Shown here: piece by piece, positions 46,168 to 58,400 of the stretch
Numbering within the stretch: the stretch's first letter is position 1
How the letters are laid out: each line of letters starts with the position of its first letter
From: an archaeon
GTDB taxonomy: Archaea; Micrarchaeota; Micrarchaeia; Norongarragalinales; UBA97
NCBI GenBank assembly: GCA_020057405.1
Contig: JAGVFW010000003.1
Span: 124,001 to 188,000 of the forward strand
DNA: 64,000 bases
Direction of reading: 5' to 3'
Translations under genes and position numbers: made by a program
The notes under the pieces: generated by a model
Databases searched by the model: none
What the model was told of the DNA's origin: nothing
What the model saw: only the letters and a program-made list of their open reading frames with translations

Positions 46168-49100
46168 ATGCGTTCAATGGGTTTGGCCGAGCAATACGAG
46201 GAGTTTCTTGACAAGCTTGATGAACAAGGTTTTCCAAGCCCAAAGATACTAGTTCCCGCACTCGCAATCTTAGCCGTTCTTGCAATAGCCTTCTTCGCCC
46301 TCCCGCTCTTGCAGGGAGTTGCCGGGGGCGGCTCGAAAAAAATACTTCTTGAAGTCCAGGACGCGGGCGGAACTAAAGTCTCCGGCGCTAAGGTAACACT
46401 CCTAACGATTGACGGCACGAAAGTCGATTCAACGGTAACCGACTCAAGCGGCGTTGCCTCTTTTGCCTCCGCACCTGCAAAGGAACTGCAGGTGACTGTC
46501 GAGGCGCCCACCTACAAGGCAGGGTTAATCACGCTTTCCTTCGATAGCCTTGGCGATACGGTCACACTCGAGTCCGACAACGCGCTTGCCAAAGTAAGCC
46601 GCGTGCAGGTTGCAGTCATCGACGAGGCCAGCTTCCCTGTTGCCGGCGCCGCAGTGCGCTTAACTACGTCAGCAGGCGACCGCTCTAGCGTCACCGACGC
46701 TACAGGCATTGCAGAATTCCCGTTTGAAACGCTTCCCGACTCCGCAAGCTTAACTGCGCAGCGCACAAGCTATGACGACGGGGTACTGCAGGGCGTTACC
46801 AAGCTCGAGCTCCAAGGCGCCGCTGACACGCCCATCAGAATCATCCTCAAGAAGCCGGCGCCAACCCCGGCGGCAACTGCAACAGTTCGCGTCACCATCC
46901 TCTCGCCAACTGGCGCCCCCGTAACCGGCGTCCTCGTTTCTCTCGTTGACAGCGCGGGTTCAACTGCGGGAAGCATGCAATCAACGCAGGGAGCGGCAGT
47001 GTTTGACAGCATGGTCCAAGGCAAGACTTACTTCGTGCGCGTGAACGACCCCAAGGGGGCATTCGAGGCGTTTGACGGCCCTGCCTTTACAGTCGACGCC
47101 AACTACAAGGAACTTCAAGTGCAGCTAAAGCGAAAGGCCGCCGAGAAAGTCTACGGCATTGCCGTCGGAATTGAGAACGCAAGAGGCGACCCCATTCCCG
47201 AAGCACAAGTGTCGTTATACTCGCGGGCGACAAACGCCCTCGTTGACACGAAATTCACTGACGAGAACGGCGCCGCGCTCTTTGACGCAACAGCCACCGA
47301 AAGCTACTACGTCACCGCATTCAAGGAAAGCTACTTGCCGGGATTCAAGGCGTCCGCAAAGACGGGAGACAGCATTACACTCACACTTGAAGAACAGGCT
47401 GCGGGCAACTTCGCAGACGCGATAGTGACTGTAACGCAGGACGGCAATCCCGCTTCGGGCGCTGTTGTGTCGCTCGTCGTGCGCGGAGGCTCGCGAAACG
47501 GCTTTTTCCTCGGCCTGCCGACTCTTTACGCCGGTCCCGACGGCATTGCGAGAACGATAGTGCCACGCAAGCTTGACTCTGCTGACTACAAGCTCGCTGC
47601 CTACGCGACTTTGGCCGAAAAGACGGGCGAGAGCGACGCTGTTGCAGTAGGGCAGGAGGGAGCGAAACTGCAGGTCGCTCTAAAGGCGCCCCAAGCATTT
47701 GTTGAGGCAATAGTCACCGACAAGCTCTCCGGCCGCAACGTCTCAAGCGCACTTGCGCAGGCCTTTGCCAACGGCTCTGTCGCCGGCAGCTGCATCACAG
47801 ACGCCCGGGGTGACTGCACGATGACGCTTGAAGCCGGCCGACAGTATACCTTTACTATCGGCGCGCCCGGCTACATTGACTCGACTACCGTCCCCCGGAC
47901 GCTGGCCGCCAACGAGCACTCGGCAATCAACGCCGCGCTCTATTCCGAGGCCGACTTGAAGGGGGCGAAAGCCGAGTTTCTTGGCGTCTTTGACGCTGGC
48001 GAAAACCGCGTTCTTGAAATCGACAACGCGCAAAGCTATCGTGCGCGCTTCCTTCTCTCCGCCCAGCAAGGCAACACGCTTGCCGGCATTCACTTCCGCG
48101 TTGGCAGCGGCACTGACACCGCGCACAACGAGGCGTTCATCACTAAAATCAACGCGCCCGGCGCGACCATGGTAGGCTACGGCCCGGCCCTTGCGGCGCA
48201 AGGCTGCGACGTGCAGGCGAACTCTTCAAACCAGGACGTGCTTGCAAAGTGGGCTGAAGCGGCCTACCCCGCGGGAATCACTTCAAGCAAGCAAATCGAG
48301 TTCACTTTCCGCGTAAAAAACGACGTGCCGGCAGGCACGCACGTTCCAATCGAATACCGCGCTTACGCTTACAAGACGGGCTTGCCGATGCTATCGCCCC
48401 TTGACAAGACCAAGGCAGCGGAACTGCTAAACAAGGCGCAGGGAAATGCCCAAATCACTGCCGCAGACTATTGCGGTGCTGCAAGGGACAACGCCGACCT
48501 GCGCCTCACTAGCCGGCCCCTTGCCTGCGACTCGACCGGCCTGTGCACGCGCTTCTCTTTCGCCAGCACCACGGGCTTAAGCGGCGGCAACGGGTTCCCC
48601 ATCGAGCTTGGCAAGGAATTCTCGCTGCAGTTTACCATAATCTCCCCGCAGGGAATAGACTACACTGGCATTTCCACCGCAAACGCGCAAGTGCTCGGCT
48701 TTGACTACAACACCACCGCGGCATTTAGCGGCACTCCGCTTTCTTCACTAAAGCTGGCAACAGAGACAACCGGCGAGCAGGCCCTTGCAATCAGCGCCTC
48801 GCCCGGGGAGCGGGTTGACGGCACTGTGCGCATGAAGGCAACGCAGCCCGGCGTGCGCGCGCCAGTTGACTTCTTCATCCACGTGCCCGGCGGCGATGCC
48901 AGGCGCGCGCCACTCTTCGTGCGCGTCACTGGCACTAACGCGTTTACGCCCACCACGCAATTTTCCGAATTAATCCTCGGCGTTGACACTAACGAGCGCA
49001 TTACGATAGTTGACAAGCTGGGCAAGCCCGTTACCGACGCGACTTTAACACTCACCGAGTGCAGCGGCTCGCCCCTTGGAGGCAACGAAATCATCATTGC

Positions 49101-52100
49101 GGGAGACGGGTCGACCAACCGAGGCAGAAGCGGCGTTTACCTCATTTCACTTAAGCCATCGGCCATGGGAAGGATGGGAGTGCGGCTAGAGCACACGGAC
49201 TTTGACACTTTCGAGTCCTGCGGCATCACCGTAATCGCAGGCAATTTCATCACAGTAGACCCTGACACCGCCGACTTCTCCGGCAGCTCGACGCCCCAGC
49301 AAGTGCTGCCCATTCACATTGCCTCGACACTGCCGATGCAGTCGCGCGTGAGCACCGCAGTTCGCTGCAGCGTCGGCGGCTCTTACGTTCCAAGCTCTCT
49401 CCTCTCAGTCGAGCCCGCACAATTCACGCTCGATGCATCCGACCGCGATGTTTCGATCAAGCTCACCGAGGGGGGGCGCGCGCAAACCGAGTGCGTCGTT
49501 GTCTTCACGGGCACTGCAGGCAGCGTGAGGACTGTTGCAACGGTCTTTGCAACAATAAACGTCACGTCGCCTCCGACTGCGCAGGAAACCTATCCGCCCG
49601 TCCCCTCAAGCATCAGGCTTGCGGTAGACGACACGGGCGTAGCGCAGGCGTTCTACTACATTGGCGACTTGGGCGAAGTGCGCGGCTGCCGCTTTGCACC
49701 ATCAGGAACCAACCCCATTGACGAGACTGCAATCCAGATGCAGTGCGGCGGGCAAGTACTCTCACTCGCTGTTGCATACAACTTTGCGACCCAATGCCTT
49801 CCCTCGTCCGGCGCGACTGGCCGGATTTTCGTCTCAAGGACAGTCAATGGCTTGCCACAAGCTGACGCCGCAATCGGGCTCGTCTTGACTCCCGGAAGCG
49901 GCGCCAACATTTGCAGCGGGACAAGCGCGACCCCAACGCCAACTCCCGAAGGCGGGGCGACTCCGACTCCTGTTCCAACCGGTTCGCCAAGCCCGACTCC
50001 AAACGGCTATCCGCAATTGCCCTCGCGCGTTGACTTGTTCCTAGACGACTTCGCTTTTGCTGAAAGCTATTATTCCCTTAGCCCTGTTGACGGCCCCATT
50101 TCGGGGTGCGAACTTCGCGCGACGGGGAGCGGCACTGACTCAATAGTGAACTTCGTGCGCATTGACAGCGACGCTTGCGCAAACGGGTTCCTTCACGTCA
50201 TTGCCGACTATAGCGGCTTCCCGGTGCCCCCCGGCCTCTACAAGTCGCTTAAGCAGACTGCGCAAGTGCGGCTTCTGCGCGCAGGACAAACTGCAGTCAC
50301 GCGCGAGCTGTCAATAAGTGCCAGTCGCATGACCGACATTCCGGCAGACGCGCCACGTTGTGGCGACGGAGTGTGTGATTCCGAGCGCGGTGAAGATGGC
50401 GCTTCATGCAGTGCCGATTGCCCGCTTGTCTCAAGCTGCACTGACGGTATCCGCAACGGCGCCGAGGACGGCGTTGACTGCGGCGGAGGCTGCGCAAAGA
50501 ACTGCACTTTCTCGGGCTATCCTGCGCTTCCGGCAACGGTTTCCTTGCGGCTTAACGACGAGGGCCTGGCGCGAAAGACTTACAGCCTCAAGCCAGTGAT
50601 GGACGCCGGCTGCAAGCCCGCATCGTGTGAAGTGCGCGCGTCGTACCTTGACTCGCAAAACCCGCTCACCGCGATTCCAAACTTTGTCTCAGTTGACTCC
50701 GGCCAATGCGCTTTGGGATTGGCGCAAGTGAGTGCGGACTACGGCACGTTCCAGAACCTCTACCGCACTTACGTTGGCATGGGCTCGCTTTACGTGCAGT
50801 GCGAGGATGGCTCTTTCGTGACGCGGCCGCTTCGAGTGTCGGCAGCTGACATGGCAAGCCTGCCTGAGGACCCCGCGACTTGCACTGACCGCATCAAGAA
50901 CCAGCACGAGGAGAATGTCGACTGCGGCGGCCCGTGCAACGCGTGCCCCGCGGCACCCACGTGCACGGATGGAGTCAAGAACGGCAACGAGACTGGCGTT
51001 GACTGCGGCAGCCAGTGCGGCATTTGCGCCGAGAGTCTTTATGAGGCGCTGCCAAACGAAATCAAGCTTTACTTGAACAACGACAGGTTTGCCGAATCGA
51101 CTTACCACACCAAACTATTGTCGGTCAAGCCCGTCACTTGCTCGCAGTTGCGTCCTGCCGGGTTCTTCGAGGACCAGGAACCGTCAACGCTGATTACAAA
51201 TTACGTCCAGCTTGACTGCAGCGGCGGCATCGTGCACGTCACCGCGGATTACGCAGGCTTCCCGACTGAATTATTGTGGCGCGGCCTTTCCCACGGAGGC
51301 AGCTTCCAGGTGAGCTTCGAGCCCATTGCCGGTAGCGGTGCGGTAGGCGGAGTTTCTTCAGGCGTCCAGCCCGGGCCCATGCTAAAGAAAACAATCCGCG
51401 TGATTGTGAGTGCGTCTAATGTTGACGGCGCGCAAATGACTCAGCCCGTCACCGGCATTGACTCGCTTCCAAACTCGATTGTCCTAAACGTTTACTCGCA
51501 GCAAAGCACTCAGCCCGGCCAGTTCGGCGGCGGAAGCGCGTTTGGCATTGACACGGGCAACCAGCGGACGGTGAAAGTCAAGTTCTTGCGCGAACCCGAT
51601 TGCACTCTACAGGGCTTCCTTGGGGCTGGTGCGGGCGGCCAGTTCGGCGGCGGCATTCCGGGCATGCCTTACGGCGCGCCACAAATCGCGTTCCAGCCGC
51701 AATCCTACTGGCAGGGCGCCCCACTGGCAGATGCAGCGGCAATACTCTACCCCGCAAGCGTTCCCCAGTCTTGCAGGGTTCCGGACGTGCTTACTAACCC
51801 CGAACTTTGTCCCGTTTGCCAGCAATACTTGCCCGGATTCAACTACTTTGAGCCCGGCGCCTTCTCCAAACAGTCAATGCAGGAACAGCGGCCGGCTCTG
51901 CAAACACAATACCCGTGGGTTGCAGGCGGCAATCCCGGCTACAACAGCTTCCAGCAGCCCTACGGCGGCTATTCCGGCTACGCTGGCCAGTCGCAACTTG
52001 GTTATGGCAGCAGCCAGGGCAGCTTTGCCGGAATGCAGCAGCAAGTCAATCCAGTTGCAATAGGCTTCCCAACCGGCCTGCCCCCAGGATGCCAGTTGCC

Positions 52101-54129
52101 CTACGTTTGCAGCAACCCGCAAGCTTGCCAGCTGAGTTACTGCAACGCACTCGTTGTCGGCGGCAAGGCGGCCCTGCAGGCGGCCGGAGCGCAAGTGAGC
52201 ATGCAGCCGACGGTAAGCTGCAGCAGGGACGAAATTACGGTTGTCGCAAACTACTTGGGCACCACGCCAACTAGCGGCTTTACGCAAACCAACACGCTCA
52301 AAGTAAGTGAGACCACACCCTCAGGTAAGGTGCGCACAAAGAATGTTCAAGTGCTCATCAACGTCTTAAGCTCATTTAGTTCCAACAGCATTCCGACACA
52401 GTCGTTCCAGCCAATGTGGTGCAGCCAACCCATTGCGGGACTGCAAAGGGGCCAAGTAATCCGCGTCACTGACTATGACACTGACAAGACGGGCGTGCCA
52501 AAGTCGATTGAAATCAAGCTCAACCCGATTACCATGAAGGGCGAGTACTCGACCGTGATTCCGGTCAAGTCGCCCGACGGCTCGCGTGTGCCCCTTTTGT
52601 GCGACAAGAGCCAAATGAGCCTCAGGGGCGGGCCTGACGTGCAACTTGATTGCGGCGATTCAGGCGCGCTGCACTTCGTCCTAGACTATTCGGGCACTAG
52701 CGTTGCGGGCCAGTGGCAGTCCGCGCCCGACTTCCCGCAAAGCATTTCCGATTCAGGCACTTTCCGCATCAAGCTCACTTCAGCCGGCCCAACCCTCGAA
52801 TTCCCCGTTGCAGTCAAAGTCGTCCCAGATGACTTCGCGCCATGGCAGATTGCGCTAATGGTTGACGCAAAGACTGGCAAGGCCGTTAGCAGCGAGTTCA
52901 AGTCGAGCACTAAGCTCTCGACGACGATGCTCAAGTCCATCATGGCCGCCGCGACAAGCATTAGCGCTTCCGCAAACGGCAATTCGTTCTTCATCGACGC
53001 AGCGTTCAAGAAGGGCGACGACTTGAGCAAGGCGAAGGGCACGGCGTTTATCGCCACGCGGCCCAAGCGTGAAATCGCAATCTACGCAGCGCAAGTGCCC
53101 AACAAGATGACTGTTACGCTTGCCAAGAGCGGAGATTCAATCACGATTGCGCCAAATGGCTGTAGCGACGGTGCCACCAAGTGGGACCCCGAAGGCGACA
53201 GCGACACTTGCGCATACCGCTTCTACCCCAAGGCAACGTCGTTCTCGCTGCCGGTTGGGTGCAGGCTTGACGCCAAGACCAGCGTGTCTGCAAGGCCTAG
53301 TGGCGATCAGTTCGCAACCGACGTGATTCTCTTTGACACAGGCGGCCCCACCTGCAACGCGGGCAAAGGCATCTTCCTCAAGCTCGACCCGCAGGCAGTT
53401 GCCGAAATCATGGCGCAAAACGCCGCGACGCCATTCGAGTTACTCAAGCTGCCGTTCCAAGTTACGCTGCAGGTTGGCGACGACCCGGCAACCGCATCGT
53501 CTTACACCATCCACGGCATGGCACTCGGTCCCAAGGCAAGCGCTTACTCAACAGCAGCTGATGCGGAAATGACACTCAAGGCACCCCTTGGCACCGCCGA
53601 CTTTGACGAGGAGACGGGCACTGCAAAGGCGACGCTTGCCGCGCCCTCAAAGAGGACTGCGGCACCCAGCCCCATAAAGGCGGGCGCCAACCGCTATGTC
53701 GGAGTCAAGTTCCCCAAGATTGTTGACGCAGGTGCGACGGGCACCAGCACTGCCGGCCTGCGCGTTGCAACCGAGGACGGCACCACGCTCTTCGCTTGGG
53801 GCAGCTTCAAGTGCGCTTCTGACGACAAGGGCTGCAAGCCACTGAAGCTGGAAGAGGACATCGGCCCCGATGGTATACACTACTTCAAAGTGCCGTTTGG
53901 CAAGGCCGCAAAGTATACTGTAGAGTCGACGGCACGCATTAGCGGCAAGAAACTTTCCGCAAAGGTAGACGTGCCGACCGACAGCGACGCCAATGTCGAG
54001 AAGCAGAAACCACCGGCAACAACGCCAGTCAAGAACTTAAACGGGCAGTCGGTAGCACCAAACACGCCGCCAGCGAAAACAACGACGGCTAAGGGCAAAA
54101 AGCCACTCAACGTAATAGGATTCGGATAG
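46168..54129 (+). CDS. Giant N-anchored extracellular multidomain protein (2653 aa)
   Basis: Start ATG 46168 or 46177. A short cytoplasmic N-terminus ([18 protein letters not shown]) leads into one membrane helix (about 27-48); the remainder is outside (type II topology). Domains: about six carboxypeptidase-regulatory-like beta sandwiches (60-600); a mixed beta region (600-1140); a Pro/Thr linker (1253-1281); about six copies of a roughly 120-aa module with LPxxVxLxLDD and a central VxxDC/ADYxGF pattern (1140-2220); three Cys motifs of the form C-T-D-x-x-x-N-x-x-E-x-x-V-D-C-G (near 1424, 1572, 1600); a Gly/Gln/Tyr-rich stretch (1778-2011); and a beta-rich C-terminal part. No C-terminal anchor. 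The neighbour at 55402 is a paralogue by its N-terminus. Probably a stalk-like or matrix protein of the cell surface. Confidence 0.88.
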   Translation: MRSMGLAEQYEEFLDKLDEQGFPSPKILVPALAILAVLAIAFFALPLLQGVAGGGSKKILLEVQDAGGTKVSGAKVTLLTIDGTKVDSTVTDSSGVASFASAPAKELQVTVEAPTYKAGLITLSFDSLGDTVTLESDNALAKVSRVQVAVIDEASFPVAGAAVRLTTSAGDRSSVTDATGIAEFPFETLPDSASLTAQRTSYDDGVLQGVTKLELQGAADTPIRIILKKPAPTPAATATVRVTILSPTGAPVTGVLVSLVDSAGSTAGSMQSTQGAAVFDSMVQGKTYFVRVNDPKGAFEAFDGPAFTVDANYKELQVQLKRKAAEKVYGIAVGIENARGDPIPEAQVSLYSRATNALVDTKFTDENGAALFDATATESYYVTAFKESYLPGFKASAKTGDSITLTLEEQAAGNFADAIVTVTQDGNPASGAVVSLVVRGGSRNGFFLGLPTLYAGPDGIARTIVPRKLDSADYKLAAYATLAEKTGESDAVAVGQEGAKLQVALKAPQAFVEAIVTDKLSGRNVSSALAQAFANGSVAGSCITDARGDCTMTLEAGRQYTFTIGAPGYIDSTTVPRTLAANEHSAINAALYSEADLKGAKAEFLGVFDAGENRVLEIDNAQSYRARFLLSAQQGNTLAGIHFRVGSGTDTAHNEAFITKINAPGATMVGYGPALAAQGCDVQANSSNQDVLAKWAEAAYPAGITSSKQIEFTFRVKNDVPAGTHVPIEYRAYAYKTGLPMLSPLDKTKAAELLNKAQGNAQITAADYCGAARDNADLRLTSRPLACDSTGLCTRFSFASTTGLSGGNGFPIELGKEFSLQFTIISPQGIDYTGISTANAQVLGFDYNTTAAFSGTPLSSLKLATETTGEQALAISASPGERVDGTVRMKATQPGVRAPVDFFIHVPGGDARRAPLFVRVTGTNAFTPTTQFSELILGVDTNERITIVDKLGKPVTDATLTLTECSGSPLGGNEIIIAGDGSTNRGRSGVYLISLKPSAMGRMGVRLEHTDFDTFESCGITVIAGNFITVDPDTADFSGSSTPQQVLPIHIASTLPMQSRVSTAVRCSVGGSYVPSSLLSVEPAQFTLDASDRDVSIKLTEGGRAQTECVVVFTGTAGSVRTVATVFATINVTSPPTAQETYPPVPSSIRLAVDDTGVAQAFYYIGDLGEVRGCRFAPSGTNPIDETAIQMQCGGQVLSLAVAYNFATQCLPSSGATGRIFVSRTVNGLPQADAAIGLVLTPGSGANICSGTSATPTPTPEGGATPTPVPTGSPSPTPNGYPQLPSRVDLFLDDFAFAESYYSLSPVDGPISGCELRATGSGTDSIVNFVRIDSDACANGFLHVIADYSGFPVPPGLYKSLKQTAQVRLLRAGQTAVTRELSISASRMTDIPADAPRCGDGVCDSERGEDGASCSADCPLVSSCTDGIRNGAEDGVDCGGGCAKNCTFSGYPALPATVSLRLNDEGLARKTYSLKPVMDAGCKPASCEVRASYLDSQNPLTAIPNFVSVDSGQCALGLAQVSADYGTFQNLYRTYVGMGSLYVQCEDGSFVTRPLRVSAADMASLPEDPATCTDRIKNQHEENVDCGGPCNACPAAPTCTDGVKNGNETGVDCGSQCGICAESLYEALPNEIKLYLNNDRFAESTYHTKLLSVKPVTCSQLRPAGFFEDQEPSTLITNYVQLDCSGGIVHVTADYAGFPTELLWRGLSHGGSFQVSFEPIAGSGAVGGVSSGVQPGPMLKKTIRVIVSASNVDGAQMTQPVTGIDSLPNSIVLNVYSQQSTQPGQFGGGSAFGIDTGNQRTVKVKFLREPDCTLQGFLGAGAGGQFGGGIPGMPYGAPQIAFQPQSYWQGAPLADAAAILYPASVPQSCRVPDVLTNPELCPVCQQYLPGFNYFEPGAFSKQSMQEQRPALQTQYPWVAGGNPGYNSFQQPYGGYSGYAGQSQLGYGSSQGSFAGMQQQVNPVAIGFPTGLPPGCQLPYVCSNPQACQLSYCNALVVGGKAALQAAGAQVSMQPTVSCSRDEITVVANYLGTTPTSGFTQTNTLKVSETTPSGKVRTKNVQVLINVLSSFSSNSIPTQSFQPMWCSQPIAGLQRGQVIRVTDYDTDKTGVPKSIEIKLNPITMKGEYSTVIPVKSPDGSRVPLLCDKSQMSLRGGPDVQLDCGDSGALHFVLDYSGTSVAGQWQSAPDFPQSISDSGTFRIKLTSAGPTLEFPVAVKVVPDDFAPWQIALMVDAKTGKAVSSEFKSSTKLSTTMLKSIMAAATSISASANGNSFFIDAAFKKGDDLSKAKGTAFIATRPKREIAIYAAQVPNKMTVTLAKSGDSITIAPNGCSDGATKWDPEGDSDTCAYRFYPKATSFSLPVGCRLDAKTSVSARPSGDQFATDVILFDTGGPTCNAGKGIFLKLDPQAVAEIMAQNAATPFELLKLPFQVTLQVGDDPATASSYTIHGMALGPKASAYSTAADAEMTLKAPLGTADFDEETGTAKATLAAPSKRTAAPSPIKAGANRYVGVKFPKIVDAGATGTSTAGLRVATEDGTTLFAWGSFKCASDDKGCKPLKLEEDIGPDGIHYFKVPFGKAAKYTVESTARISGKKLSAKVDVPTDSDANVEKQKPPATTPVKNLNGQSVAPNTPPAKTTTAKGKKPLNVIGFG

Positions 54130-54131
54130 AA

Positions 54132-55331
54132 ATGAGAAAACTTTTCGCGCTGACTGCTTTCCTTGCGATTGCGGCAATAGTGTCAGCCGCGTCAATCACT
54201 ATTGACTCTGCCACTTACGACAAGGACAAGGCGGTCGGGTCAAAGAGCGCAAACCAAGTAATAGGGTTTGTGGAAATTCCCGAAGAACAGATTTCCATCG
54301 CTGGATTTTTGCTCGACAGCAGCGGCAACTCGCTTAAAACCACGGCGGCACAGGCCTTTGACGGCGCCAAGGGAAAGTTCGCAAAAGTAACGGTTAACGT
54401 CGGCGATTCCAGCAAAAAATCGAAACTCAAGCTCCAGGGGGGCGCGGAATACGAGAGCATGGTTGAACTAAAATTCGGCACTGGCGAGGCAACCGGCACC
54501 GGCAACAACTACGCAGTAAAGAAGGTAATTGGCGTGTTTGCCGGAGAAAGCGGCCGAAGCCAAATTTCAGCGGCTCCCGCGGGCACTAAAGTAGTTATTT
54601 GGATGGAATTTGACTCGAATGTCGTCAAGGACGGCGGCAAGGTAAACATGAAATTCAATTTCGGGGGCGACAACCTGGATGCAATCGTGGGCGGGAAAGA
54701 CACGGCCATAATCAGCAGCAACACATTTGACGTTCCCGTGCGCAAGGACAGGGCTTCAGGAATGCTTTACGGAATCGGGACTTGGACGCTGCCGGAACTG
54801 AGCAAATACGACTACCAGAACACATGGATTGCAGCGATAGAAACGAAAATTTCAGAAGGCTCATGGACGCCATTCACCATCTTGCCCAAAGGAAAGTACG
54901 GCAAGAGCATCTACTTGGGCAACGGCGAGGCACTCCTTGCCCAAAACAGCTTACTGGCAATGAATGTCAACGGAAGGACACGCAAATTCAAGCTCCTTCA
55001 GCACGGCAACGTATTTACAAATGGGGCAATCGGCACTGCAATAAAAGTATTCGACGAAAAAGGCAGCCAATACGACTGCGACGCTTCGGTATTCAGCGGC
55101 GAACTTCTCCTAGAGCCCGGGGAAACGAAACCCTGCTGGGACGACAAGGCGCACCTTAAGGTAAAAGACATTGGCGGAGCCTATTGCGACGGGGCGGTAT
55201 TCACCCAAGGCTCGGTTGTCACAGGAAAAATTATCTTAAACCTAGTTACGTTTGGCATGGGCTCTTGGATACCCATCTACCGGTCCTGCGACTACTACGA
55301 AGGCAGGTTCAAGATAATCCCCGTAGGCTGA
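54132..55331 (+). CDS. Secreted protein of unknown family
   Basis: 399 aa, starting two bases after the giant gene and so cotranscribed. Signal peptide (1-19, ends IVSA). The mature part is beta-rich with few cysteines until the C-terminal third, where Cys residues appear in DCDASVF, KPCWDD, AYCDG and RSCDYYEG. No membrane anchor, no repeat and no family recognised. The codon use looks slightly less G/C-rich than in the giant genes. It could bind to, or be a subunit of, the structure made by the N-anchored proteins. Confidence 0.8.
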   Translation: MRKLFALTAFLAIAAIVSAASITIDSATYDKDKAVGSKSANQVIGFVEIPEEQISIAGFLLDSSGNSLKTTAAQAFDGAKGKFAKVTVNVGDSSKKSKLKLQGGAEYESMVELKFGTGEATGTGNNYAVKKVIGVFAGESGRSQISAAPAGTKVVIWMEFDSNVVKDGGKVNMKFNFGGDNLDAIVGGKDTAIISSNTFDVPVRKDRASGMLYGIGTWTLPELSKYDYQNTWIAAIETKISEGSWTPFTILPKGKYGKSIYLGNGEALLAQNSLLAMNVNGRTRKFKLLQHGNVFTNGAIGTAIKVFDEKGSQYDCDASVFSGELLLEPGETKPCWDDKAHLKVKDIGGAYCDGAVFTQGSVVTGKIILNLVTFGMGSWIPIYRSCDYYEGRFKIIPVG

Positions 55332-55361
55332 GCTCGGCAATTCGAGTACGCCCCACCAAAT

Positions 55362-55373
55362 TCTTTTTAAACT
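55362..55373 (+). promoter_or_regulatory. Box A for the 55402 giant gene
   Basis: TCTTTTTAAACT would start RNA near 55393, about 8 nt before ATG 55402, so the last giant gene probably has its own promoter. Confidence 0.45.
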
Positions 55374-55401
55374 GCCGAGTGGCTAATTAAAGCGGTTGTA
55401 G

Positions 55402-58400
55402 ATGGGGGAAGGCGAGCAATCAGAAGGCTCTGGCGGCATTTACCACCAGCTTGAGGACAAGTATTACGACTTGTGCGACTGGCTGGTAGAGAAGGGAATG
55501 CCCGTCTACCAGTATTGGGTTGAGCCCATTGAGAAAAATGGCGTCCCCAGCTTTCCAATCAGCGTAATTATTCTCTTCGCGCTTCTTTTCGCAATCGGTT
55601 TTGGCCTCGGCGCATTTGGCGGGGTCGGCAACATATTCGCTCCCCAGACGGCGTCACTTGACGTCTCAGTCCTTGCAGATGGCGCTGCCGTCGCGGGAGC
55701 GCAAGTGAGCCTCACTATAGACGGCGGCAAGACGTTTACAGCCACTACCGACAGCGGCGGCACGGTTTCCTTCTCGGGCCTGCCCAAGGGCGCGCGCGGC
55801 GTCATCGAAGTCACTAAAGACGGTTATGGCGTGCTAAAGCGCGCGGTAGTCATCGGCGAGCCGGTCACGGCAAGCCTTCAGGCGTCTGAAGTCACTCCCC
55901 CGCCAAGCCAAAGGACCGTAGTCACTTTCGTTGACGAAAAGACGCAGACGCCCCTCGATGGCGTCAAAGTCGTTTACCGCGACTCGAAGCTCGGCGTGCA
56001 GGAGCTCGCGAGCTCTGCCGACGGCAAGGCGGAACTGCCGGTCTCTGACGACACGGTCACGATTTTCGTCTCCTACGACAACTACAAGCCCACACGCGAA
56101 GTCATTACGGCGGGGAGCACGAACAAAATCGTCTTCCTTACGGCAGTGACATCGCCCCCGCCCGAAGGCTGCACTGGAGTTAACTGCCCGCAGCCAAAGG
56201 CAAGCGTTGCAGTCACTGTCGTTGACCCGGACGGCAATCCCGTTGACGGCCTCGTGCAGCTCTTCGAGTCCGGCAACACGGCTGGGCCCAAGTCGGCCCG
56301 CACTGCAAACGGCGTCGCCCTCTTTGAGGACGCAAAAGCTGCTGGCGTCACCGTCTACGCGGTTTTCACTCCAGACGACACTGCTACTTTCGGCAACGCG
56401 CAAAGCGAGTCCCTCACCCTAGCCGAGGGCTCAAACGATTTGGTCGTCACTGTTGCGACAAGGCCGCTTGAAGGCACGATAAAGATTGACTTGACGGTTC
56501 AGGACGATGCCGGGAGCAAGATTAGCGGGGCACGCGTCATGCTCTTTCTTGCCGGCAGCACCGACCCGGTCTCAATCCAGGAGACTAACGAACTTGGAAT
56601 CGCTTCATTTGAGGCGGCCTCAAATGTCGAGAAAGTCGCAATTGCCTACTCCCCCGGACTTCTTCCAAGCGACAAGCTCTTGATGCAGTCAACGAGCCAG
56701 TACGGCACGCTAGTCCTCAAGAAACCGATTGCCGGAAACAGCGGGAAAGTGAAGGTCGCGGTTACCGACACTGACGGCCACACGCAAGTCGCCGGGGCGG
56801 ATGTGGAGTTGCGCTACTTTGAGGACAACTACCCGCTCGGCATGCCACCAATCCAGACTAACGAAGTGGGCGAGGCACTCTTTGAGCTCGTGCCCCCAGA
56901 CAAGCGCTTCATTGCAGTAGCTTCATACGGCGCGCAGAGGGGTAAGAGCGCCGGCTTTACGGGCTCTGCAGGCAACACGGTCAACGTGCCCGTCAAGCTC
57001 GACAAGGCCCGCGGCGACATCGCGATTCTAGTGCGCGACCCCATCTCGCACAACCCGATTGCTAACGCGAACGCAACTGCCACGGTCCAACGCAATCCTG
57101 CCGGCCAGTGCGCCACTAACGGCCAGGGCACTTGCGTCATCAAGAACGTCGAGGCAAACACTGCAGTCACTCTCTCGGTAAACGCCCCCGGCTATGTCGT
57201 CAAGACCATCGACGGCCTCTCGGTCCCCGCACTTGGAATCCTAAGTGTCATCATTGAGGACGACCTCGTGCCCGCAGCGCTTGCAAACGAGAGCCGCCTG
57301 CACGTGGCACTCTACGACCCAAGCTGCGGCACACCCATTGCCTCAAGCGCGATTGAAAAGGGCAGGACTTACTGCGTGCGCGTTGACTTCAACCTGCCGA
57401 CAGCGCAGGCAAATCCGGTTGGCTTTAACGTTAGGATAAACGGCGATGGCACGGCTGACGCCGACTTCGCCTCAGTCACTTACTTCCAGGACCTCGACGT
57501 TTTGCGCCTGACTCCAGACAAGCTAACAATAAAGCGCTCAAACGACTACGCCACAGCTGCCGGCTATTCGTGCGACGACGCGCACAGAAAGAGCGCGAAC
57601 AAGCCGATTAAGTGGGTCAACTACGAGTTCCAAAACGTGCAGGGCAACAAGGCCATTCTCCTAAAAGTTTTTGTCAAGCCATCGGCGCAAAACGGCGACA
57701 AGCTTTCACTCAACTACTTTAGCTACGCAGCCCGGGACGGCCGCTTCTACCGCGTGCCGCAGGATGCCGTGCTTAGCACTCAACGGTCCACCGCAGCACG
57801 CGACTGGTGCCAGGCGACTTCAAGCACTGCGGAGTACACCATTGCGGACGGCACGGTTGCTTACTCCAAGGACGGCGCCCTCGGAATCAGCTTCTCGCAA
57901 GCAAAGGACGGCCCCCGCGCGTCATCGCTTGCAACGCAGCCCGGCAACGGCTTTTTTGTCCACTTTTCGGGCCGCCTCTTTAGCGCCCCGACCGCGCCCT
58001 TCATCAACGTCTACTTCGCCGACCCCGCGGGCAACAAGCGCGCCTACGCCCTCTTCAATGAATTTTCCTACAGCATCGGCGGCATCAGCCTGGCCGCAAG
58101 CCGCATTGACTTCCAGTCGCCAACGCCCAGTCCCTCTCCCGATCCGACGCCCACGCCAACCCCATCACCAACTGCAACGCCCTCCCCAACGCCTAATGCT
58201 ACGGCAACTCCGTCGCCGACTCCACCGCCCGGGCCAACCAACCTCACAGTCACCGTAACCACCTGCTCAAGCGGCTCGCCACTTGCTGGCGCAACAGTCA
58301 ATGCTGGCAACGACATCCGCAACACTGATTCCCACGGCGTCGCGTTCTTCCCGGCAATGGCCCCCGGCCAAGTGCAGCTCTCGATTAGCGCAACGAATTA

